Assembly (NCBI GenBank): GCA_018382295.1
Contig: JAGZQF010000024.1
Coordinates: 1-41,056, forward strand
Reading direction: 5' to 3'
Source: Collinsella sp.
GTDB lineage: Bacteria > Actinomycetota > Coriobacteriia > Coriobacteriales > Coriobacteriaceae
DNA length: 41,056 nucleotides
The notes under the pieces are model-generated. The model was given only the letters and a program-made list of their open reading frames with translations, had not been told where the DNA came from and did not search any database. The translations under genes and the position numbers were made by a program. Position 1 is the first letter of the stretch. Each line of letters starts with the position of its first letter. This document shows, piece after piece, positions 1 through 8,529 of this stretch.

Positions 1-100
1 CTTCGGCGTTCATGCTGCCCCCATCATCGCGGTCTACGGGGTCAAAGATATGGCACCGTGGGGACACATGTATGTCAATCCTGGTCTAACAGAGCCTAAG

Positions 101-131
101 AAAAAGCCCCGAGGCAATGCCCCAGGGCTCT
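101..131 (-). terminator. Rho-independent terminator of the tRNA cluster
   Basis: On the minus strand an 11-bp stem (AGCCCTGGGGC with GCCTCGGGGCT, two G-T wobble pairs) closes a 3-nt loop and is followed directly by a run of five T. It lies 12 bases beyond the CCA end of the last tRNA-Ile and closes the tRNA cluster. Confidence 0.85.
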
Positions 132-142
132 TAACGTTTTGA

Positions 143-219
143 TGGTGGACCTGACAAGATTCGAACTTGTGACCTCCCGGTTATCAGCCGGACGCTCTAA
201 CCAACTGAGCTACAGGTCC
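143..219 (-). tRNA. tRNA-Ile (anticodon GAT), copy 2
   Basis: A complete cloverleaf can be read on the minus strand. The acceptor stem GGACCTG pairs with CAGGTCC, the anticodon loop CTGATAA carries GAT, and a standard T-loop TTCGAAT and an encoded CCA are present. It is base-for-base identical to the tRNA-Ile at 367-443. It lies 4 bases downstream of tRNA-Ala and just before the cluster terminator. Confidence 0.97.
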
Positions 220-223
220 ATCA

Positions 224-299
224 TGGTGGAGGTTAGGGGGATCGAACCCCTGACCTCAGGCTTGCAAAGCCCGCGCTCTCCCAGCTGAGCTAAACCCCC
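224..299 (-). tRNA. tRNA-Ala (anticodon TGC)
   Basis: The acceptor stem GGGGGTT pairs with AACCTCC (one G-T pair), the anticodon loop TTTGCAA carries TGC, the T-loop is TTCGATC and CCA is encoded. Ile(GAT) and Ala(TGC) are the pair usually found in the 16S-23S spacer of bacterial rRNA operons. Here they stand beside gyrA with no rRNA in view, in the order Ile-Ala-Ile. Confidence 0.97.
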
Positions 300-310
300 A
301 CGGAGAAAGT

Positions 311-355
311 AATAAACACCCCAGCGGCGACTCGGCTCTCGCTGGGGTGTTTATT
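311..355 (-). terminator. Terminator-like hairpin between tRNA-Ile and tRNA-Ala
   Basis: A perfect 16-bp inverted repeat (AATAAACACCCCAGCG and its complement) encloses a 13-nt loop. The stem has a GC-rich core and ends in an AT-rich base, so it could end transcription on either strand. It sits between the promoter-proximal tRNA-Ile and the tRNA-Ala, only 11 bases before the latter. I see no promoter for the downstream tRNAs, so they may depend on readthrough, or the hairpin may serve RNA processing. Confidence 0.75.
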
Positions 356-366
356 GCGAAAGAAAG

Positions 367-443
367 TGGTGGACCTGACAAGATTCGAACTTGTGACCTC
401 CCGGTTATCAGCCGGACGCTCTAACCAACTGAGCTACAGGTCC
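367..443 (-). tRNA. tRNA-Ile (anticodon GAT), copy 1
   Basis: Full cloverleaf on the minus strand, identical over 77 bases to the copy at 143-219, with encoded CCA and anticodon GAT. It is the first gene behind the promoter at 458-487. Confidence 0.97.
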
Positions 444-457
444 ATCGCGCAAGGGAT

Positions 458-487
458 ATATTAGACGAGTCGTTACGCGCGCGTCAA
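458..487 (-). promoter_or_regulatory. Promoter of the tRNA cluster
   Basis: On the minus strand TTGACG (482-487) and TAATAT (458-463) are separated by 18 bases, a near-consensus vegetative promoter. The -10 box lies 14 bases before the first base of tRNA-Ile. Confidence 0.85.
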
Positions 488-497
488 CAACTTTTTT

Positions 498-664
498 GAA
501 AAACTTTGGAGGGTGCCCGCCGAGTGGGCGAGATGGGTTAGGTTTGCTGCTCGGACAGTCCTGCGCAAGACGAAGGCCACATTAAGTGGCCTTCTTTGCG
601 TGCGGAACTCGCGACAAACCTAACCCATCTCGCCCACTCGGCGGGCACGGGCCCCAAGGTTTTC
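498..664. repeat. Long inverted repeat downstream of gyrA
   Basis: Bases 513-545 are perfectly complementary to 616-648 (33 bp; 34 bp counting the G546-C615 pair). Weaker complementarity extends outward to about 498 and 664. The interior holds a second perfect hairpin at 572-594 (9-bp stem GAAGGCCAC, loop ATTAA). It lies between the gyrA terminator and the tRNA promoter, contains no credible gene, and could form a long RNA hairpin or a DNA cruciform. Confidence 0.9.
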
Positions 665-697
665 AAAAAAGCGGTCGGCGCGCAGTGCGCCGACCGC
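665..697 (-). terminator. gyrA terminator
   Basis: On the minus strand an 11-bp perfect GC-rich stem (GCGGTCGGCGC, 687-697 with 671-681) with a 5-nt loop is followed by six T. It begins 41 bases after the gyrA stop codon. Confidence 0.92.
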
Positions 698-737
698 CGA
701 TATATGGGGTCTGATGATTTTTACCAGCTAGTTCCTC

Positions 738-3479
738 TTACTCGTCGAGGAGATCCTCTGGCATGTCGTTGCCGTCGCCTAGGTCGACTGGGGCCTCTTC
801 GGCGTCGGCTGCGGCCTCGGCACCTTCGCCTTCGGGCTTCTCTTTGGCGGCCGTCATGCGCGCTACGGCGCAGATGCGGTCGTTGTCGTCGACGGTCATC
901 ATTTTGACGCCCTGGGTGGCGCGGCCGGTCTGGCTGATCTCGTCGGTCTTGACGCGAATGACCGTCGCGCCTTCCGTCACGATGAACAGCTCGTGTTGCG
1001 GGCCCACCGTCTTCATGGCCGCGAGGTTGCCCTTACGCTCGGTCATCTGAATGGTGTAGACGCCCTGACCGCCGCGGTTCTGCTCTGGGTAGTCCGCAAC
1101 CGGCGTGCGTTTGCCGTAGCCGCGCTCGGTGATAACGAACAGATCGCCGTTGCCGTTAGTGACTTCCATGCCCAGAACGCTCACGCCGTCCTTCATACCG
1201 ATACCGCGAACGCCGCTGGTATCGCGGCCGGTGGCGCGCACCTGCTCCTCGGAGAACATGATCGCCTTGCCCGCGGTGGTGGCCAGGATAATCTTGTCGC
1301 CCTCGCGCACGCGGCGCACGTTCAGCAGCGCGTCGTCGTCACGCAGGTTGATAGCGATCAGGCCATCACGGCGGCTACGATCGTAAGCGCTCATCACGGT
1401 CTTCTTGACCATGCCACTCTTGGTGGCAAACATCAGGTACTCGTCGGCCGGGAACTCGCGGCAGCTGATGACGCTCGCGATCTTCTCGCCCTCCTCGAAG
1501 GGCAGCAGGTTGACGATCGCGGTACCGCGCGCCTGGCGCGTACCCACCGGCAGCTCGTGCACCTTCAGGCGATAGACCTTGCCCTTGCTCGAGAAGAACA
1601 GCACGTACTCGTGCGTGGACGCGATGAACATCTCGTCGATGACGTCGTCCTCTTTGAGGTTGACGCCCGACACGCCCTTGCCGCCGCGCTTCTGGGCGCG
1701 GTAGGCGGCCACCGGGATACGCTTAACGTAGCCGGTGTGGGTGATGGTCACGACCATGTCCTCGTCGGCGATGAGGTCCTCGACATCCAGGTCCTTCTCA
1801 ACCTGGCTGATTTCGGTACGGCGCTTGTCGCCAAACTTCTTGGAGATCTCGCGCATCTCTTCCTTGATGACGCCCAGAATCTTCTCCTCGTGCGCCAGCA
1901 GGTCCTCGTAGTAGGCGATGGCGCGGCGCAGGCCGTCCAACTCTTCTTGGATCTTGTCGCGCTCCAGGCCGGTCAGGCGGCGCAGCTTCATCTCGAGGAT
2001 GGCCGTGGTCTGCTCGGGCGTAAAGCCAAAGCGTTCGATCAGTCGGCTGCTGGCCTCGGAGTCGGTCTGCGAGGAGCGGATGATGCTGATGACCTCGTCG
2101 ATATGGTCAAGGGCCATCAGGTAGCCCTCGAGGATATGCGCGCGGGCCTGGGCCTTCTTAAGGTCGAAGCGGGTGCGGCGGGTGACGACGTCGACCTGGT
2201 GGTCGATGTAGTGCTGCAGCATCTCGCGCAGGCTCAGGCATTTGGGAACGCCGTTGACGAGTGCCAGGTTGTTGGCGCCAAAGGTCGTCTGCAGCGAGGT
2301 GTACTTATACAGGTTGTTGAGCACGACCTGCGGAATGACGCCCTTCTTGAGCTCGATGACCAGACGGATGCCCTTCTGGTTGGACTCATCGCGCATATCC
2401 GAGATGCCCTCAATGCGCTTGTCGTTGACGAGTTGGGCGATCTTCTCCTGCAGGGTGCCCTTGTTGACCATGTAGGGAATCTCGGTAAAGACCAGGCGGC
2501 TGCGGCCGGTCTTGGTGGACTCCACATGTGCCTTGGCACGCACGGTAATGGAGCCGCGGCCGGTCTCGTAGCTCTGCTTAATGCCGGCGCTGCCCATGAT
2601 GATGGCGCCGGTGGGGAAGTCCGGACCGGGCATGATCTGCATGAGCTCGTCGACGGTGGCGTCGGGGTTGTCGATCAGGTAGCAGGTGGCCTCGATCGCC
2701 TCGGTGAGGTTATGCGGGGCGATGTTGGTGGCCATGCCGACGGCGATGCCCTGGCTGCCGTTGACCAGCAGGTTGGGGAAGCGCGCAGGCAGTGCCACGG
2801 GCTCGGCGAGCGATTCGTCGTAGTTGGGCTGCCAGTCGACGGTATCCTTCTGCAAGTCACGCAGCAGTTCCATGGCGGGCTTGGCCAGGCGGCTCTCGGT
2901 GTAACGCATGGCCGCCGCGCCGTCGCCATCGATGTTGCCGAAGTTGCCGTGACCGTCGATGAGCGGCGTGCGCATGGAGAACCACTGCGCCAGGCGGACC
3001 ATGGCCTCGTAGACCGCAGAGTCACCGTGCGGGTGGTACTTACCGATAACTTCGCCGACCGTCCAGGCCGACTTTTTGTGTGGGCGGTTGGGGTAGATGC
3101 CGCTCTCGTTCATCGCGTACAGGATGCGGCGGTGTACCGGCTTTAAGCCGTCGCGCACGTCCGGCAGGGCACGCGCTGTGATAACCGACATCGAATACTC
3201 GATGAACGACTGCTTCATCTCGCGACCGAACTCCGAAATCTGGAGCTGGCCGCCGTTGATGTCCTCGCCGGCCGAGGCGCCACGATCGACTTCGCCAAAG
3301 CTCTCCTCGAGCTCACCGTCGTCGTCCTCTTCCTCATCATCATCGGCATCGGGGTTATAGGCGTCCGGATCGCCGTCCTCGCCCTGCTCAGCACGGGCAA
3401 GCAGGCGCTTCAGATCATCGGGCATACCGGCATCGCCGGCCTCGTCCATACCCTCGTTATTGTTGATATCGTCTGCCAC
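738..3479 (-). CDS. gyrA: DNA gyrase subunit A
   Basis: The A subunit of DNA gyrase cuts and rejoins DNA so that the enzyme can introduce negative supercoils. The 913-residue product has an acidic, low-complexity N-terminal extension of about 75 residues (runs of D and E) before the typical start SEFGREMKQSFIEYSMSVI. The quinolone-resistance region reads HPHGDSAVYEAMVRLAQ, and the catalytic tyrosine lies in AAAMRYTESRL. The C-terminal half carries the beta-pinwheel repeats and a clear GyrA box (QRGGKGV). The start is GTG, with GAGGAGG four bases upstream. It follows gyrB by 11 bases and ends in a strong terminator, so the two are cotranscribed. The acidic extension is longer than in most GyrA proteins; a similar D/E stretch ends the protein. 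Confidence 0.98.
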   Translation of the reverse strand: MADDINNNEGMDEAGDAGMPDDLKRLLARAEQGEDGDPDAYNPDADDDEEEDDDGELEESFGEVDRGASAGEDINGGQLQISEFGREMKQSFIEYSMSVITARALPDVRDGLKPVHRRILYAMNESGIYPNRPHKKSAWTVGEVIGKYHPHGDSAVYEAMVRLAQWFSMRTPLIDGHGNFGNIDGDGAAAMRYTESRLAKPAMELLRDLQKDTVDWQPNYDESLAEPVALPARFPNLLVNGSQGIAVGMATNIAPHNLTEAIEATCYLIDNPDATVDELMQIMPGPDFPTGAIIMGSAGIKQSYETGRGSITVRAKAHVESTKTGRSRLVFTEIPYMVNKGTLQEKIAQLVNDKRIEGISDMRDESNQKGIRLVIELKKGVIPQVVLNNLYKYTSLQTTFGANNLALVNGVPKCLSLREMLQHYIDHQVDVVTRRTRFDLKKAQARAHILEGYLMALDHIDEVISIIRSSQTDSEASSRLIERFGFTPEQTTAILEMKLRRLTGLERDKIQEELDGLRRAIAYYEDLLAHEEKILGVIKEEMREISKKFGDKRRTEISQVEKDLDVEDLIADEDMVVTITHTGYVKRIPVAAYRAQKRGGKGVSGVNLKEDDVIDEMFIASTHEYVLFFSSKGKVYRLKVHELPVGTRQARGTAIVNLLPFEEGEKIASVISCREFPADEYLMFATKSGMVKKTVMSAYDRSRRDGLIAINLRDDDALLNVRRVREGDKIILATTAGKAIMFSEEQVRATGRDTSGVRGIGMKDGVSVLGMEVTNGNGDLFVITERGYGKRTPVADYPEQNRGGQGVYTIQMTERKGNLAAMKTVGPQHELFIVTEGATVIRVKTDEISQTGRATQGVKMMTVDDNDRICAVARMTAAKEKPEGEGAEAAADAEEAPVDLGDGNDMPEDLLDE

Positions 3480-3490
3480 GTTACCTCCTC

Positions 3491-5521
3491 TTAAGCGTCA
3501 AGGAATCGTGCATCATGTGCATGCTTCTCGATGTACTCGCGGCGATAGCCGACCTCGGAACCCATCAGCTCGCGCACGGCGCGGTCCGCCACCACGGCGT
3601 CCTCGATCGACACACGCTGCAGAATGCGGGTCTTTGGGTCCATCGTCGTCGAGGCAAGCTGTTTGGGGTCCATCTCGCCCAGGCCCTTGTAGCGCTGGAC
3701 GGTATAGCCCTTGCGCTTTTTGGTGATCTTGCCGTCCTTGGCCTTGCCGTCCTCGTCGTTATCGTCGGGGTTCAGGCCCAGACTCTGGATGGTGTCGCGC
3801 AGGATCTCGTCTTCGGGCTGGCGGCCGTTGGGATACACGTAGTGAATCTTGTTGCGCACCTTAATGCCAAAGATGGGCGGGCAGGCAACATAGACGTAGC
3901 CGGCATCGATCAGCGGACGCATGTACTTGTAGAAGAACGTCAGTAGCAGGATGCGGATATGCGCACCGTCGACGTCTGCATCGGTCATGATGATGATCTT
4001 GTGGTAGCGCGCCTTGGTGATATCGAAGTCGCCGCCGTCGCCGGCACTCGTCGTGACGCCGCAACCGATCGCGGTAATCAGCGACTGGATGGTGTCACTC
4101 GAGAACGCGCGATGGTCACCAACGCGTTCGACGTTCAAAATCTTGCCGCGCAGGGGCAAAATCGCCTGGATGTCTCGGCGACGGCCGTCCTTGGCCGAAC
4201 CGCCTGCCGAGTCGCCCTCTACGATGAAGAGCTCGGTCAGCTCGGCATCGCGCACCGAGCAGTCGGCGAGCTTACCGGGCAGGGACGCCGTCTCGAGCAG
4301 GCTCTTGCGGCGGGTCGCCTCGCGCGCCTTGCGGGCGGCATTGCGCGCCTTGCAGGCCTGTTGCGCCTTCTTGACGATCTCGCGAGCGGGCTTGGGATGC
4401 TCCTCGAGGTAATCGGCAAGGCCGTCGGTCACAATCTTGAGTGTGAGCGCGCGCATATAGGAGCTGCCGAGCTTGGCCTTGGTCTGGCCCTCAAACTGCG
4501 GATCGGGCAGCTTGACCGAGATAACGGCCGAAAGGCCCTCGCGCACATCGTCGCCGGTCAGGTTGGCGTCTTTTTCCTTGAGCAGGTTCTGCTTGCGCGC
4601 GTAATCGTTGATCACGCGGGTGAGCGCGGTGCGGAAGCCCTCAAGGTGCATGCCACCCTCGGGGGTGTAGATGTCGTTGGCAAACGACATGACGTTCTCG
4701 CCGTAACCGCTATTCCACTGCAGAGAAACCTCGACCTCGCCCATCTTGGTCACAGGCGCGTCCGGGTCCGATTTGCCCTCGATGTAGATGGGCTCCTTAA
4801 AGGCCTCGGGGACGTCCTTGCCCTCGTTGAGGAACTTGACGAAGTCGATGATGCCGCCCTCGTAGCAAAACTCCTCCACGTGGGGAGTCGCCTCGCGCTC
4901 GTCGGTCAGCACGATTTTGAGGTTCTTATTGAGGAACGCCGTCTCCTGCAGACGGTTGTGCAGCGTATCGAAATCGTAGATGCAGGTCTCGAAGATCTCG
5001 TCGTCGGGCCAGAAGGTGACGGTGGTGCCCGTCGAATCCGAGGTGCCCACGACCTCCATCTTCTTGACGGTCTTGCCGCGCGAGAACTCCATCTCGTAGG
5101 TGTTGCCGTCGCGACGAACCTGAACGACCACGCGCTTGGACAGTGCGTTGACGACGGAGATGCCAACGCCGTGCAGGCCGCCCGAGACCTTATAGGCCGA
5201 GTTATCGAACTTACCGCCGGCGTGCAAGATCGTCATGACGACCTCGAGCGTCGGGATCTTTTTAACAGGGTGCTCGTCGACGGGGATGCCGCGCCCGTTG
5301 TCGACGACCGTGATGGAGTTGTCGGCGTGGACCGTCACCTGGATCTCGGTGCAGAAACCGGCCATGGCCTCGTCGACGGAGTTGTCAACGATCTCCCACA
5401 CCAGGTGATGCAGACCGCTGGCGCTCGTCGAGCCGATATACATGCCCGGGCGCTTACGAACGGCCTCGAGACCTTCGAGAATCTTAATCTCGCCGCCATC
5501 GTAATCGTTTTCGTTTGCCAC
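3491..5521 (-). CDS. gyrB: DNA gyrase subunit B
   Basis: The ATPase subunit of gyrase, 676 residues. The N-terminal GHKL ATPase motifs are visible: VDNSVDEA with the catalytic-region Asn, VDNGRGIP, and GGLHGVGISVVNALS. The TOPRIM domain has EGDSAGGSAK and the metal-binding DADVDGAHI, and the tail motif RYKGLGEMD is intact. I chose the GTG at 5521 because GAAGGAGG lies a few bases upstream. A TTG 18 bases earlier would place that ribosome site inside the gene. GyrB leads a two-gene unit with gyrA and is separated from the upstream DUF721 gene by a terminator. Confidence 0.97.
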   Translation of the reverse strand: MANENDYDGGEIKILEGLEAVRKRPGMYIGSTSASGLHHLVWEIVDNSVDEAMAGFCTEIQVTVHADNSITVVDNGRGIPVDEHPVKKIPTLEVVMTILHAGGKFDNSAYKVSGGLHGVGISVVNALSKRVVVQVRRDGNTYEMEFSRGKTVKKMEVVGTSDSTGTTVTFWPDDEIFETCIYDFDTLHNRLQETAFLNKNLKIVLTDEREATPHVEEFCYEGGIIDFVKFLNEGKDVPEAFKEPIYIEGKSDPDAPVTKMGEVEVSLQWNSGYGENVMSFANDIYTPEGGMHLEGFRTALTRVINDYARKQNLLKEKDANLTGDDVREGLSAVISVKLPDPQFEGQTKAKLGSSYMRALTLKIVTDGLADYLEEHPKPAREIVKKAQQACKARNAARKAREATRRKSLLETASLPGKLADCSVRDAELTELFIVEGDSAGGSAKDGRRRDIQAILPLRGKILNVERVGDHRAFSSDTIQSLITAIGCGVTTSAGDGGDFDITKARYHKIIIMTDADVDGAHIRILLLTFFYKYMRPLIDAGYVYVACPPIFGIKVRNKIHYVYPNGRQPEDEILRDTIQSLGLNPDDNDEDGKAKDGKITKKRKGYTVQRYKGLGEMDPKQLASTTMDPKTRILQRVSIEDAVVADRAVRELMGSEVGYRREYIEKHAHDARFLDA

Positions 5522-5542
5522 ACGTCCTCCTTCAGTCAAGAA

Positions 5543-5571
5543 AATGTGTACAGCCTTACTAGTTTATCGTA
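5543..5571 (-). promoter_or_regulatory. Possible gyrBA promoter
   Basis: On the minus strand TTTACG and TACACA stand 17 bases apart between the upstream terminator and the gyrB ribosome-binding site. The match to consensus is partial (4/6 and 3/6), so this is a placement by position more than by sequence. Confidence 0.3.
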
Positions 5572-5600
5572 AAAAAATACCCTCGGGAACGAGGGTATTT
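5571..5600 (-). terminator. Terminator of the dnaN-recF-DUF721 unit
   Basis: On the minus strand a perfect 10-bp stem (AAATACCCTC with GAGGGTATTT), loop of six, runs into a stretch of seven T. It lies 27 bases after the DUF721 stop codon and before gyrB. Confidence 0.9.
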
Positions 5601-5626
5601 GGCTCTACAAGGCCACCAGATGCGAT

Positions 5627-6190
5627 TTAAGGCTCTTTTTTGCTTTGCACGCCCTTGGCCCACTCGGCACTGGCTCTCATGGCATTCTCGAGGGCCTCGC
5701 GCAGTTTTTGGTCTTCGATGGGCGCCACTTGGCGCTCAATCTCGGTGCGCTCGGCCTCACTTAGGTCGGCGTGCGGAGCCGGCGGGCGCTCGGTCGTCGC
5801 CGGACGCAGGCGCTCCTTGGCGGCGGGCGGCGTGTGACCGGGCGCGGTGGTTTTGAACACCAGGCCGTCCACATGCGCACCGGCGCGCTCCATGCGCGCG
5901 CGGATGATCTCGCGCAACAGCGTCATTTCCTGCGTCCACGAGGGCGAGTCGAGATATACCAGCAGCTCATTGGACTCGGGCAGGTAGCGCAGGCCCGTCA
6001 CATGGCGCCCCTCGCGCGTGCCCGAGCACACCGCATTCCAGGCGCGATAGACCGCACGAGATTCCTCTGCGGCCTCCATCTGCGCACGGCGCTCAGGGGT
6101 CGCAGCCGCCAGGATGCGCTGGCGCTCTGCGTTCAAAAAGCCACTGAAGGCGACCGTTTCGCTCTCGCGCTCGTAATTAGCACGTCTCAC
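5627..6190 (-). CDS. dciA: DUF721 protein, DciA-like helicase-loading factor
   Basis: A 187-residue protein. The central part (about 55-110), with RYLPESNELLVYLDSPSW followed by a helix ending in LREIIRARM, matches the DUF721 fold, a KH-like domain shared with DciA. DciA proteins deliver or operate the replicative helicase DnaB in bacteria that lack DnaC or DnaI. The C-terminal third is Pro/Ala/Glu-rich and probably disordered. The place between recF and gyrB is the usual one for this family in actinobacteria. The GTG start overlaps the end of recF by 14 bases, so translation is probably coupled. A terminator follows. Function is inferred from family and position. Confidence 0.85.
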   Translation of the reverse strand: MRRANYERESETVAFSGFLNAERQRILAAATPERRAQMEAAEESRAVYRAWNAVCSGTREGRHVTGLRYLPESNELLVYLDSPSWTQEMTLLREIIRARMERAGAHVDGLVFKTTAPGHTPPAAKERLRPATTERPPAPHADLSEAERTEIERQVAPIEDQKLREALENAMRASAEWAKGVQSKKEP

Positions 6191-7283
6191 CCATGCTCAC
6201 CACCTTGGCTCGATCAAGCAGGTCATCGGTAAAGTACCCCAGGTTGGTCGTGGTTATGACCGTCTGGATATCATCGCCGATCAGCCGCAGGAAAGCACCG
6301 CGGCGTTCGCCGTCGAGTTCGCTCATCACGTCGTCCAAAAGCAGCAGTGGGGCGGTGCCCAGGACATCGCGAGCCACGGCCACCTCCGCCACCTTCCAGG
6401 CCAGAACCAACGTTCGCTGCTGACCTTGGCTGGCAAATGAACGGGCGGAGCGACCCGCCACAGCAAACTCAATCTCGTCGCGATGCGGTCCCACCAACGT
6501 CACGCCGCGGCGAATTTCCTCGTCGGCGTGCTCATCAAGGGCAGCCAGCATGCGCTCGTACGCCCAGCCCTTCAGCTCTTCGCGATCATCGACCTGGGGC
6601 AAATCCCCCAGCGTGGACGCATAGGACACGTTGGCGGCTTCACCGGACGCCACTTGCCCGTAGGCAGTACGCACATGGCCCGCCAGCCGGTCGAGCAGGG
6701 CCAACCGGTGCACGAGCAGAGCCGCGCCCGCGCGGGCAATCGAATCGTTCCACGCTCCGAGCATCTCGCGGCAGCACCAGGCCTCCTTGAGCAAGGCGTT
6801 ACGCTGGGTCACGCAGCGACCATAGGTGCTCGCAAGATCGGCATAGCGTGCGCTCAGTTGCATGCCAAAGTCGTCGAGGGCGGCGCGGCGCACACTGGCG
6901 CCTCGCTTAACCATGTCCAGATGGTCGGGGCAAAACAGCACGCTCGGCAGAACCCCGCGCACACCGGCGGCAGAGCATCTCTTGCCGTTGCGGCTAAACG
7001 AGCGTTTACCGTCCTCCGCGCTCAATCCCATATCAAGCACGCGGCCGTCGCCCTCGAGCCTCAGCTCGACCTTGCACGAGCCCACGCCGTCATGGACGAG
7101 CTCGGCTGCGGTCGGATGCCTAAACGAGGCGCCGCTCGTCAGCAGCTGCAGCGCCTCTATGAGATTGGTCTTTCCCGCCGCGTTGGGTCCCGCAAGTATC
7201 GTCACGCCCTCGTCCAGGGCAAGGCGATAGCTATCGAAGCTGCGGTAGTGCGCGACGGAAAGATCGCAGGCGAACATGGTCAT
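6177..7283 (-). CDS. recF: DNA replication and repair protein RecF
   Basis: RecF is an SMC-like ATPase that binds gapped DNA and helps RecOR load RecA. The 368-residue reading begins MTMFACDLSVAHYRSF, the standard RecF N-terminus. The Walker A motif is GPNAAGKTN, the ABC-type signature is SFASQGQQRTLVLAWK and Walker B reads LLLLDDVMSELD. I placed the start at the ATG 10 bases after the dnaN stop; the open frame continues upstream into dnaN, but that extension is low-complexity antisense-like sequence. A second ATG two codons later is equally possible. No strong ribosome site is seen, consistent with coupling to dnaN. Confidence 0.96.
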   Translation of the reverse strand: MTMFACDLSVAHYRSFDSYRLALDEGVTILAGPNAAGKTNLIEALQLLTSGASFRHPTAAELVHDGVGSCKVELRLEGDGRVLDMGLSAEDGKRSFSRNGKRCSAAGVRGVLPSVLFCPDHLDMVKRGASVRRAALDDFGMQLSARYADLASTYGRCVTQRNALLKEAWCCREMLGAWNDSIARAGAALLVHRLALLDRLAGHVRTAYGQVASGEAANVSYASTLGDLPQVDDREELKGWAYERMLAALDEHADEEIRRGVTLVGPHRDEIEFAVAGRSARSFASQGQQRTLVLAWKVAEVAVARDVLGTAPLLLLDDVMSELDGERRGAFLRLIGDDIQTVITTTNLGYFTDDLLDRAKVVSMGETC

Positions 7284-7293
7284 AGGGCAGTTG

Positions 7294-8397
7294 CTAGATG
7301 CGGACCGGCATGACCAGGTACAGGTAGTTGATCTTGTCGTAGGACTTGAAGATGCCCGCCTGCGAGTAGCTCTTGAGCTCCAGCGTGATCTCCTTCTCCT
7401 TGGACAGGGCATTGAGGCACCCGAAGATGTAGTGGTAGTTGAAGGCGATGGTGCCCGACTCGCCCTCGGCCTCGACATCGATCGTCTCCTGCGCAAGGTC
7501 CTGGTCATTGGAAATGGAGGACAGGCCCATCTGCCCGTTCTCGACATCGATCTCGAACTTGACGGCGGGGTTGGCGCTCGCGATAACGGCCACGCGCTTG
7601 AGGGCGGCGTTAAAGGCGGCGACGTCGATCTTGACGCTCGTCACGCACGAATCGGGGATGAGCTGCTTGTAGTTGGGGTACACGCCCTCGATGCGGCGCG
7701 ACACGTAGGTGGTGTTGCCGGCCTCAAAGACGACCTGGGTGTCGGTAGCCCCGATCATGATGGTCGCCTGGCTGGCCATGATGTTCAGCGCGTCGTTAAA
7801 GGCGTCGGCCGGAACGTTGAGTTCAAAGGAGCCCTCGAGGGTTGAGGTCTCGACCTGCGTATCGCACACGGCCAAGCGGAAGGAATCGGTCGCCACCAGG
7901 CGCACGGTGTTGTTCTCGACCTTCATGTGCACGCCACCCAGGATGGGGCGGGCCTTGTCAGTCGAGGTGACGCGCCACACGCGGCCGACCATTTCGGACA
8001 AGATATCGGTCGGCAGTTCCACGGCGCTCTCGATGGCATAGGCCGGAAACTCGGGGAAGTCATTGGCATCGAGCGTGTTCAGGCGGAAAGAGCTCTTCTC
8101 ACAACCAATCAGCACCTGGCGCTCGGACAGCTCAAAGGTGACCGGGGCATCGGGGAGGGTCTTGGTGATATTGGAGAGCATCTTACAAGGGATAACCATC
8201 TCGCCCTCTTCTTCGACATGTGCCGCGATGCGATGACGGATCGAGATGGTGTAGTTAGAGGTCTGGAATTCCAAGATGCCGTCTTGCGCCTTGACGAGCA
8301 CGCCCGACAGGATGGGAAGGGTGGATGCCGAAGCGACGCCCTTCATAACGACGCCGATGGCTTGTGTAAGCGAGCTCTGGCTGACGGTGAACTTCAT
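7294..8397 (-). CDS. dnaN: DNA polymerase III beta subunit (sliding clamp)
   Basis: The ring-shaped processivity clamp, 367 residues. The N-terminus MKFTVSQSSLTQAI, the LPILSGVLV segment and the C-terminal MPVRI are typical of the family. The length agrees with the usual 365-380 residues. ATG start with GAAAGG about nine bases upstream. It follows dnaA after a 238-base gap that holds origin-like signals, and leads into recF. Confidence 0.98.
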   Translation of the reverse strand: MKFTVSQSSLTQAIGVVMKGVASASTLPILSGVLVKAQDGILEFQTSNYTISIRHRIAAHVEEEGEMVIPCKMLSNITKTLPDAPVTFELSERQVLIGCEKSSFRLNTLDANDFPEFPAYAIESAVELPTDILSEMVGRVWRVTSTDKARPILGGVHMKVENNTVRLVATDSFRLAVCDTQVETSTLEGSFELNVPADAFNDALNIMASQATIMIGATDTQVVFEAGNTTYVSRRIEGVYPNYKQLIPDSCVTSVKIDVAAFNAALKRVAVIASANPAVKFEIDVENGQMGLSSISNDQDLAQETIDVEAEGESGTIAFNYHYIFGCLNALSKEKEITLELKSYSQAGIFKSYDKINYLYLVMPVRI

Positions 8398-8445
8398 CTT
8401 TTAATACCTTTCTATAGATATAAATATCTTAATAATAGTAATAGC
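8398..8445. other. AT-rich tract, candidate DNA unwinding element
   Basis: About 48 bases directly upstream of dnaN are made almost only of A and T (about 80 percent by eye), in sharp contrast to the high-GC surroundings. They sit beside DnaA-box-like sequences, the usual layout of an origin unwinding element. It may also serve as the dnaN promoter region, but I could not fit a convincing -35/-10 pair. Confidence 0.6.
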
Positions 8446-8529
8446 ACTGACGAAACTGTTGATTACTCCCAAAGACGCAGGTCAGACCCAGAAAGAGAAT
8501 CGACAGCAACCTGTGTGCAACGGGGGTGG

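Noticed and set aside
1..13. Possible start of a minus-strand gene (ATG, then AAC GCC GAA) leaving the window
   Set aside because: Only four codons are inside the window; a G-rich stretch upstream could be a ribosome site but nothing more can be checked.
993..3146. 717-codon open frame opposite gyrA
   Set aside because: Antisense to an intact gyrA; the composition (Leu, Val, His, Asp rich) is the usual shadow of a high-GC gene and no domain is seen.
3959..5572. 537-codon open frame opposite gyrB
   Set aside because: Shadow frame on the strand opposite intact gyrB.
7284..7547. N-terminal extension of recF by 88 codons
   Set aside because: Overlaps dnaN, is low-complexity and absent from the RecF family; the ATG after the dnaN stop fits better.
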